DNA of 48,423 bases, taken from assembly GCA_015057445.1 (NCBI GenBank), contig SVEI01000014.1, positions 1 through 48,423 of the forward strand. The letters are read 5' to 3'. Position numbers and translations under genes: made by a program. Source of the DNA: Lachnospiraceae bacterium (GTDB taxonomy: Bacteria > Bacillota > Clostridia > Lachnospirales > Lachnospiraceae). Under the pieces are notes generated by a model. That model ran no database searches. It had not been told where the DNA came from and saw only the letters and a program-made list of their open reading frames with translations. Of the stretch, positions 42,740 to 48,423 are shown piece after piece; the first letter of the stretch is position 1, and each line of letters opens with the position of its first letter.

Positions 42740-43386
42740 TATTTAATCATACTTATTCCCTTCATCAAAGTATCATAGTCTATCATGCCCTGAGCATATG
42801 CTACAATATAACCATTTGAATCTATAAAATAAGTGGTCGGTATACTTACCACATAATAGGCCATAGCCCCCTCTTGATTCACATCATAATACACGGGAAA
42901 TGTATATCCTTGGGCGTTAATAAATCCTGACGCTCCATCTACCGTCTCTCTTCTTCCGTCAGTTAAGTTTACCATCATAAACTCCACATCATTTCCACAT
43001 TCTTCATAGGCTAATTGAAAATCTGGAAGTTCTGACTTACATGGATTACACCAACTGGCCCAAAAATTAACCACAATAGGCTTCCCCAGTTTATCATATA
43101 GCGCAACTGTGTTACCAGATGCGTCCACAACAGTAAAATCAAAGGCCTTATCTTCCTCAGACTGTGACTTAGCCTGAGTAGTTTGTTGTTCTTCTGTAGA
43201 AGTGGTTACTTCAGTGGTATCTTCTCTATCCACCGTTTCTTCCACATATCCCTGGCTTTCGTTCTCTACAACAATTTGACTTTCTGGTGTATAGTCTTTA
43301 GCTAAATTATCGTACAAAACCTTAATACCCACAAATGCTACTACTATGACTACCGCTAAAATTGTAAACTTAATATATTTATTCAT
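42739..43386 (-). CDS. TlpA/ResA-like thiol-disulfide oxidoreductase
   Basis: A 215-aa membrane-anchored thioredoxin-fold protein. One N-terminal helix (about 6-26), a Thr/Glu/Gln-rich linker (about 50-78) and a thioredoxin domain (about 80-215) with WASWCNPCKSELP as the CxxC active site, plus cis-Pro in SIPTTYFID. It works outside the membrane in thiol-disulfide exchange, as in heme protein or spore maturation or protein quality control. CcdA, encoded just upstream, likely supplies electrons from cytoplasmic thioredoxin. Confidence 0.9.
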   Translation of the reverse strand: MNKYIKFTILAVVIVVAFVGIKVLYDNLAKDYTPESQIVVENESQGYVEETVDREDTTEVTTSTEEQQTTQAKSQSEEDKAFDFTVVDASGNTVALYDKLGKPIVVNFWASWCNPCKSELPDFQLAYEECGNDVEFMMVNLTDGRRETVDGASGFINAQGYTFPVYYDVNQEGAMAYYVVSIPTTYFIDSNGYIVAYAQGMIDYDTLMKGISMIK

Positions 43387-43424
43387 ATATTCCCTCCGTC
43401 ATAGGATTAAATTCATCAACAAAG

Positions 43425-44087
43425 CTAGCTAAACAAGCTAACCACATATCCAAATACCCCAGTCATCATCATTATACCAGTTACAACTAACAATCCTCCT
43501 GATACCAGATTGATGATTCTGTAATTTTTCTTAATGGCATCAAATAAACCTTTTAATCTATCTATCAACATCGCACTTATTACAAATGGTATCCCCAATC
43601 CTACAGAGTACAGTATAAGCATAATTATTCCCTTAATTACTGTTCCCTGCTGAGAGGCAAGCATTAAAGCAGATCCTAAAAAAGCTCCAACGCAAGGCGT
43701 CCAACCTATGGAAAAAACTATTCCAAAAAGAATGGATGCACCCAAGCCACTTCCTTTAATTTCCACATCCGCTTTCTTGGTTTTATTTAAAAATCCTATT
43801 TTTAGTACACCCATGAAATTAAGTCCAAATATTACAACTATTAATCCCGTTATAATATTTACAACCAACTTGTACTTTATTAAAAAACCACCTAGGATTC
43901 CTGCGAAAGCGCCTAATGATACAAAAACAATGGTGAATCCAACAACAAATCCTAATGCGTTAGCTACTGTTTTCTTCTTATTCTCCTCACCACTAGCAAA
44001 ATAGCTAATGTAAATGGGTATCATAGGTAAAATACATGGGGAAATAAAGGTTATTATTCCCTCCAAAAATGATAAAATATACTGCAT
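43425..44087 (-). CDS. ccdA: CcdA-like thiol-disulfide transmembrane electron carrier
   Basis: A 220-aa DsbD-beta/CcdA protein with six helices. The paired membrane cysteines are in ISPCILPMIP (Cys ~18) and IGWTPCVGAF, and both show the family's Pro-Cys/Cys-xx-Pro context. It carries electrons from cytoplasmic thioredoxin to outer thiol proteins such as the TlpA-like protein next door. AAGGAG lies 6 bases before the ATG. With trxB upstream and the TlpA-like gene downstream, this forms a full electron path. Confidence 0.92.
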   Translation of the reverse strand: MQYILSFLEGIITFISPCILPMIPIYISYFASGEENKKKTVANALGFVVGFTIVFVSLGAFAGILGGFLIKYKLVVNIITGLIVVIFGLNFMGVLKIGFLNKTKKADVEIKGSGLGASILFGIVFSIGWTPCVGAFLGSALMLASQQGTVIKGIIMLILYSVGLGIPFVISAMLIDRLKGLFDAIKKNYRIINLVSGGLLVVTGIMMMTGVFGYVVSLFS

Positions 44088-44123
44088 AAATTACTCCTTG
44101 AAATTAGCTTTCAAAAGCACTGG

Positions 44124-45032
44124 CTACATCATATACTCACAGGCAGCTAACGCCGCAACCGCACCATCTGCTGCCGCCGTTGTAAGCTGTCTGACTGTCT
44201 TGGTACGACAGTCACCTGCTGCAAATATTCCTGGTGTACTTGTCTTACAATCTTCTGAAGCTACAATATATCCCTGGTTATCTAGTTCTACCACTTCCAC
44301 AAACTTTTCATTGTCCGGCATCTGACCTATAGCTACAAATAATCCGTCAAGTGCTAACTGACTTTGACTATTGTCCACTGTATTTTCCAAAGTTACTCCC
44401 TCTAGCTGACCTTCACCCTTAAGACCAACCACTTTGCAATTAAGTATAAGCTCCACATTTTCCTTGGACTTTATTACATCAACCAGTTTTTCCTCTCCTC
44501 TAAACTGGTCTCGTCTGTGTATTATATACACCTTATTACAATAGTTTGATAAAAAGCTAGCATCCTCTAAGGCAGTATTTCCACCGCCCACTACAGCTAC
44601 GTTTCTTCCTCTGAAAAACATACCATCACAAGTTGCACAATAGGAGATTCCTGCACCTATAAGTTCCTTCTCGCCATCCACTCCAAGTGGTCTGTTCTTT
44701 GCCCCAGTAGCAATAATAACAGCCTTACAGCAATAGACATTTGAATCCGTTACTACTTCATTTTCTCTTATCTCAACTACCTTTTCCAACTTAACCTGTG
44801 CTCCAAGATTAATTGCCTGATTGTAAAGATTTGTAGCAAATTCAAAACCAGATATCTTAGCTATACCTGGATAATTCTCCACCTCTGGTGTGTTGATAAT
44901 TTGTCCACCATAGGTTTTCTCTTCTAAAACCAATACATTCTTCCCTGCTCTTACTCCATATATAGCTGCAGAAAGTCCTGCTGTTCCAGCTCCAACTATT
45001 ACAATATCATACATATCTGAATTATTATACAT
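44124..45032 (-). CDS. trxB: Thioredoxin-disulfide reductase
   Basis: A 302-aa flavoprotein. FAD site VGAGTAGLSAAIYGVRAG, the redox pair in SYCATCDG, NAD(P)H site VVGGGNTALEDA, HRRDQFRGE and the FAD-ribityl site GIFAAGDCRTKTVRQL. It reduces thioredoxin with NAD(P)H. HRRDxFR favours NADPH. AGGAGG lies 5 bases before the ATG. It follows the MATE gene by 30 bases and precedes ccdA by 36. Confidence 0.94.
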   Translation of the reverse strand: MYNNSDMYDIVIVGAGTAGLSAAIYGVRAGKNVLVLEEKTYGGQIINTPEVENYPGIAKISGFEFATNLYNQAINLGAQVKLEKVVEIRENEVVTDSNVYCCKAVIIATGAKNRPLGVDGEKELIGAGISYCATCDGMFFRGRNVAVVGGGNTALEDASFLSNYCNKVYIIHRRDQFRGEEKLVDVIKSKENVELILNCKVVGLKGEGQLEGVTLENTVDNSQSQLALDGLFVAIGQMPDNEKFVEVVELDNQGYIVASEDCKTSTPGIFAAGDCRTKTVRQLTTAAADGAVAALAACEYMM

Positions 45033-45062
45033 ATAAACCTCCTATAGCTATCTTTTGTCTAT

Positions 45063-46433
45063 TTATACATTCCTATACTCTTGATGCCTAAATTCACAAA
45101 GTGCCATTATTGTAGCTGTTGTAATGGCAGTAATGTCTGCTATTGGTCCAGCATAGAGTATTCCGTCTAATCCAAAAAATCTTGGTAAAATTATAATAAG
45201 GGGTATTAAGAATAATATTTGCCTTGTCAGCGATAAAAATACACCCTTTATAGGTTTTCCTATGGCTGTGAAAAAGTTAGATGTTATAGGCTGTATAAAT
45301 GTAAGACATATAAAGAACATATAAACCCTAAAATAGCTTACTCCGAACTCATAATATGCCTCCGAACCCTTACCAAATAGGGAAATAATCTGTCTTGGCA
45401 TTGCCTGACACATAACAAATGCAATCATAGATATAACAAAGCTTGCACAAAGAGCTAGCTTATATGCTTTTTTAACTCTTTTATAATTTCCCGCACCATA
45501 ATTAAAACTTACTATAGGCTGTAATCCCTGGGATATTCCTATTACAAATGAGAAAAACACCATACAAACTTTTGAGATTATTCCCACACAAGCTATTGGT
45601 ATGGACTCTCCGTACACAGACTGTCCACCATAATACTTTAATGAATTATTTAAAACTATCTGAACTACCATCATAGCTATCTGGTTAGCGCATGGTGCAG
45701 TTCCAAGGGTTAACACTCTGCCTACAACTCTCCCCCTTAAAAAAAGGTGATTTTTTGTAAGCTTTACTGTCTTGAATCTCATAAAATATCTAAACACCAT
45801 AAGAGCTGCTACAACCTGACCTACTACAGTAGCCCATGCTGCACCTGTCATTCCCCAGCCTAATACGCCTACGAAAAAATAATCCAATACTGTATTGATT
45901 ACCGCACCAACTATGTTGCATATCATGGTCATTCTTGGACTTCCATCCGCCCTCATGAGATGACCTCCGCCTGTTCCTATTATAAGAAATGGAAATCCGA
46001 AAGCGGTAATACTTGTATAACTCTCAGCATAAGGTAAAACATCCTTTGGAGAACCAAAAAATTCAAGCATAGGAGTTAGGAAAAGCTGTACCACAACGCA
46101 TAGAATGGTTCCTATAGTTAGCATAGTGGTTATGGCATTACCTACATAATGACCTGCCTCTTCCTTCTTTCCAGCTCCCATTGCTAGATTAAATGCTGAA
46201 GCACCTCCTATTCCACATAAAAGTGCTACTGCGGTACAGGATGTGGTTAGTGGAAATGCAATATTGGTTGCTGCATTGCCCAACTCTCCTACATATCTCC
46301 CTATAAAAAATTGGTCCACTATATTGTATAACGCACCTACCAACATAGCTACCATACTAGGCACTGCAAATTGCAATAATAATTTGTGAATAGGCCTAGA
46401 GCCCAAAGGGTTTACTTTTACTGTTTCTTCCAT
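45063..46433 (-). CDS. MATE-family efflux transporter
   Basis: A 456-aa multidrug/toxin extrusion protein with about 12 helices. It begins MEETVKVNPLGSRPIHKLL, and helix 1 continues with AVPSMVAMLVGALYNIVDQFFIGRYVG, the clear MATE start. The second half repeats the pattern with GISQGLQPIVSFNYGAG. It probably exports cationic compounds with Na+ or H+. The substrate is unknown. The ATG at 46433 has AAGGTG 6 bases upstream. It may be the first gene of a transcript with trxB, ccdA and the TlpA-like gene. Confidence 0.9.
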   Translation of the reverse strand: MEETVKVNPLGSRPIHKLLLQFAVPSMVAMLVGALYNIVDQFFIGRYVGELGNAATNIAFPLTTSCTAVALLCGIGGASAFNLAMGAGKKEEAGHYVGNAITTMLTIGTILCVVVQLFLTPMLEFFGSPKDVLPYAESYTSITAFGFPFLIIGTGGGHLMRADGSPRMTMICNIVGAVINTVLDYFFVGVLGWGMTGAAWATVVGQVVAALMVFRYFMRFKTVKLTKNHLFLRGRVVGRVLTLGTAPCANQIAMMVVQIVLNNSLKYYGGQSVYGESIPIACVGIISKVCMVFFSFVIGISQGLQPIVSFNYGAGNYKRVKKAYKLALCASFVISMIAFVMCQAMPRQIISLFGKGSEAYYEFGVSYFRVYMFFICLTFIQPITSNFFTAIGKPIKGVFLSLTRQILFLIPLIIILPRFFGLDGILYAGPIADITAITTATIMALCEFRHQEYRNV

Positions 46434-46541
46434 CTTCTTCACCTTATTTCTTAATAATACTATTGAAGATAATAACATTTACCCAAGAACTATGTAAAGA
46501 AATTTTGAACATATATACATGATTTTTCAAAAGTATGTCAC

Positions 46542-46585
46542 TTTGTAAACACATTTAGAGTCTAATATGAAAACAAGTTTACAAA
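46542..46585. promoter_or_regulatory. Inverted repeat in the MATE / C39 divergent region
   Basis: TTTGTAAAC (46542-46550) and GTTTACAAA (46577-46585) are exact inverses separated by 26 bases. They lie between the two divergent genes and just upstream of the C39-like promoter, so they may be half-sites of an operator. Confidence 0.4.
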
Positions 46586-46602
46586 CTAATCTTAATTGAT
46601 TC

Positions 46603-46632
46603 TTGACTTTGAAAATACTTAGGTACTATACT
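46603..46632 (+). promoter_or_regulatory. Promoter of the C39-like gene
   Basis: TTGACT (46603-46608) and TATACT (46627-46632) are 18 bases apart, about 30 bases before the start codon. Confidence 0.6.
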
Positions 46633-46660
46633 CTACTAGTCATTATTAAGGAGATTAAAT

Positions 46661-47506
46661 ATGAAGAAAGTAATTCTTATAATTTCAATTCTGGGCGTAT
46701 TATTCTCTATTGTACTTGTATGTACGAAAGGTTTATCTAACAATAATAACCAATCCACGGAGCATACCACAACAATAGAAAGTCAGACAGAGAACGAAGA
46801 AATCACAGAAAATACAGGAGATATCGAATCCACGGAAGCTACCCCTGAAGATGCCACTCCCCTATCTAGCTATGAGTTAGATATTTCATCAGCAATGGAC
46901 TCACAATTAGAAGAATTGGTAACTACAGAATTCCCTGATTGCTTCGACCTAGAGCTTGAACTCATATACCAAAACCCAGAACTTCCTGCAGGATGCGAGT
47001 CAGTTTCCCTTACAATGATTCTAAACTACCTTGGATATGATATTGACAAAACTCACATTGTAGATGAACATCTTGTTTATTCTGGAAACTTCGTAATGGG
47101 ATACTGTGGTGATCCCTACTCGTATGTGGGTGGTGGTTGCTATGCACCTGGCATGACGCTAACCGCAAACAGTTTCCTTGAAGCCAATGGCAATAAACAT
47201 ACTGCAGAAAATATTACCGGAACGAATTTTGATGTTTTATTAGAATATGTGGCCCAAGGTCATCCTATCCTTATATGGACAACCATAAATATGGCAGACT
47301 GCAGCAAATCACATTACAACTACGACAAAGAAGGCAATGCATACGCATGGGATTACAATGAACATTGTGTTGTACTTACCGGATATGATTTGAAGGCTGG
47401 AACTGTCACTGTTTATGATCCTATTGCAGGCATAGTTTACAGGGATAAAGAAGCATTCCAAAACATATATGAAAAAATGTATGAAATGGCAATTATAATA
47501 AAATAA
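46661..47506 (+). CDS. Secreted or membrane-anchored C39-like peptidase-fold protein
   Basis: A 281-aa protein. One N-terminal helix (about 4-23) serves as signal or anchor. An acidic Ser/Thr/Glu linker (about 25-85) follows. The C-terminal domain (about 105-281) has the papain-like pattern of C39_2 proteins: Cys in PAGCESVSLTMILNYLG, His in NEHCVVLTGYD and Asp in VYDPIAG. The cysteine, histidine and aspartate suggest an active cysteine peptidase outside the cell, but the substrate is unknown. AAGGAG lies 7-8 bases before the ATG. Its stop codon lies within the following terminator stem. Confidence 0.85.
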   Translation: MKKVILIISILGVLFSIVLVCTKGLSNNNNQSTEHTTTIESQTENEEITENTGDIESTEATPEDATPLSSYELDISSAMDSQLEELVTTEFPDCFDLELELIYQNPELPAGCESVSLTMILNYLGYDIDKTHIVDEHLVYSGNFVMGYCGDPYSYVGGGCYAPGMTLTANSFLEANGNKHTAENITGTNFDVLLEYVAQGHPILIWTTINMADCSKSHYNYDKEGNAYAWDYNEHCVVLTGYDLKAGTVTVYDPIAGIVYRDKEAFQNIYEKMYEMAIIIK

Positions 47507-47556
47507 AGCAAGGAGCTTTCAAAGGTACATCCACCCTGAAAGCTCCTTGCTTTATT
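47502..47556. terminator. Bidirectional terminator with a 20-pair stem
   Basis: A perfect 20-pair stem, 47502-47521 with 47537-47556, around a 15-base loop. It covers the stop codon of the C39-like gene and lies 9 bases beyond the stop of the convergent gene. Confidence 0.9.
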
Positions 47557-47565
47557 ATATACAAA

Positions 47566-48423
47566 TTACTCTACATGTACAAAGATTGTCTCTGATATAT
47601 CATTTTGATCATTTGTAACCTCTATAGTTACATCACCAGCTGATAATGCCTGAATAGATATTGGTAAAACGTTACCATTAACCCATTCTTCACCCCAAGT
47701 ACAATCTGCAACAGCTACATCTGAAACTAGGTAGCTAAGCTGACCTTCCTGGCTTGGGAAATATACATATACTTGAACTGTTGAACCAGCTGTTGTATAT
47801 ACAACTGTATCACTTACCATCATGTCAGTGCTTGAATCAGCAGTCTCAGACTCAACAAATGCAATTAATGGATCATATGACACATATGATGACGCTGTTG
47901 CTTGAGCTGTTGACAATGCACTCTGACTCTCTGCAAGCTGAATCTGTAAATCAGCAATTGTTGTCTGTGCATCTGTAGATGAAGCATAAAGAGCAGCAAG
48001 CTCACTATCCTTCTGACTGATTGTTGCCTGTGCATCTGATGCTGAAGCCTTAAGTCCTTCAATCTCCGCAGTTGCCTCATCCATCTTTTTATCATGATAT
48101 AAATATCCAGCTACAAGTCCACCTGCCATAATAAGCATAAGTAATATAGAAATCACTACGTAAGCTTTGCTTCCTCCACGCTTACCTTCTTTCTTAGCTT
48201 TCTTAGCAGCCTTCTTTGCCGCTTTCTTATCAAGCTTCTCTTCTGGCTCAACCTCTGCCTTAGGCTGTGGAGCCACTTGTGGTGTTGCCTGAACTTGCTG
48301 ACCATTCATAGGGGCTGCCTGTGGCGCCATCTTTGGTGCCTGTGGAGCCGCCTGTGGTGTTGCCTGCACTGGCTGACCATTCATAGGGGCTGCCTGTGGC
48401 GCCATCTTTGGTGCCTGTGGAGC
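47566..48423 (-). CDS. Pro/Gln-repeat membrane protein, 5' end outside the window
   Basis: The reading frame is open to the right edge, so the true start is outside; 286 codons are visible. The visible N-terminal part is a Pro/Ala/Gln/Met-rich repeat of 25 residues (APQAPKMAPQAAPMNG plus nine more). A Lys/Ala-rich segment (KKAAKKAAKKAKKEGKRGG) precedes one membrane helix (AYVVISILLMLIMAGGLVAGYLY). A coiled coil (KMDEATAEIEGLKASASDAQATISQ and on) and a C-terminal beta domain (VQVYVYFPSQEG ... TIEVTNDQND) lie outside the membrane. I do not recognise the family. Proteins of this layout often carry an N-terminal zinc ribbon, which cannot be checked here. Confidence 0.7.
   Translation of the reverse strand, partial: APQAPKMAPQAAPMNGQPVQATPQAAPQAPKMAPQAAPMNGQQVQATPQVAPQPKAEVEPEEKLDKKAAKKAAKKAKKEGKRGGSKAYVVISILLMLIMAGGLVAGYLYHDKKMDEATAEIEGLKASASDAQATISQKDSELAALYASSTDAQTTIADLQIQLAESQSALSTAQATASSYVSYDPLIAFVESETADSSTDMMVSDTVVYTTAGSTVQVYVYFPSQEGQLSYLVSDVAVADCTWGEEWVNGNVLPISIQALSAGDVTIEVTNDQNDISETIFVHVE
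48299..48423 (-). repeat. 75-base tandem repeat encoding Pro/Gln units
   Basis: The sequence starting TGACCATTCATAGGGGCTGC (plus strand) recurs exactly 75 bases later (48299 and 48374). The copies are nearly identical, so they arose recently, and further copies may lie beyond the edge. Confidence 0.85.

Overview
The window is a low-GC, gene-dense chromosomal segment from an anaerobic, probably spore-forming Firmicute. The best fit is class Clostridia, family Lachnospiraceae. The reasons are: a pyruvate formate-lyase start at the left edge, [FeFe]-hydrogenase maturases HydG and HydF, an 8Fe ferredoxin, MecA, SpoIIID, a surface protein carrying clostridial hydrophobic-W (ChW) repeats, a zinc-ribbon Ser/Thr kinase and purine-rich Shine-Dalgarno sites throughout. 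I saw no tRNA, rRNA, CRISPR array, transposase or phage gene. Most of the window is core genome.

Layout. 1-5.6 kb: 5' end of pflB, a membrane Ser/Thr kinase with a zinc ribbon, a DUF1858 protein plus a Bax-inhibitor-1-like membrane protein, mecA, an unexplained ~560-bp gap, and a small ferredoxin. 5.8-7.6 kb: a three-gene glycosyltransferase/DUF2304/glycosyltransferase operon. 7.6-14.0 kb: a complete phosphate operon, pstS-pstC-pstA-pstB-phoU-response regulator-PhoR-like kinase, with a circularly permuted PstS. 14.2-17.1 kb: a large wall-anchored surface protein. 17.3-21.4 kb: hydF and hydG separated by two unknown membrane proteins. 21.5-25.2 kb: an HD-domain protein, pyruvate kinase, and a coiled-coil repeat protein followed by a lipoprotein. 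25.24-25.39 kb: a 147-bp nested palindrome. 25.4-27.3 kb: ptsI and ptsH. 27.6-31.6 kb: a 1347-aa LRR/Ig/ChW secreted protein. 31.7-34.3 kb: nadB-nadC plus a zinc-ribbon membrane protein. 34.5-39.5 kb: murC, two arrays of tandem DnaA boxes, then a DnaD-like/DnaC-like/PRPP-synthetase operon. 39.6-42.3 kb: an SbcC/SbcD-like pair whose ATPase carries two membrane helices in the coiled coil. 42.4-46.4 kb: spoIIID and a thiol-redox group (TlpA-like, CcdA, TrxB) behind a MATE transporter. 46.7-48.4 kb: a C39-like secreted protein and the 3' part of a Pro/Gln-repeat membrane protein.

How it works together. The window joins glycolytic and fermentative metabolism (pyruvate kinase, PTS enzymes, Pfl, hydrogenase maturation, ferredoxin), envelope building (MurC, glycosyltransferases, surface proteins), phosphate sensing and uptake, NAD synthesis, replication start (DnaD/DnaC with DnaA boxes) and extracytoplasmic thiol redox.

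The items I rate most worth following are the DnaA-box arrays, the 147-bp palindrome between lipoprotein and ptsI, the permuted PstS, the membrane-embedded SbcC-like ATPase, and a possible non-coding transcript ending at 5340. Start sites were chosen by Shine-Dalgarno spacing, so several differ from the longest open frame. All functional names come from motif recognition by eye, not from a database search.
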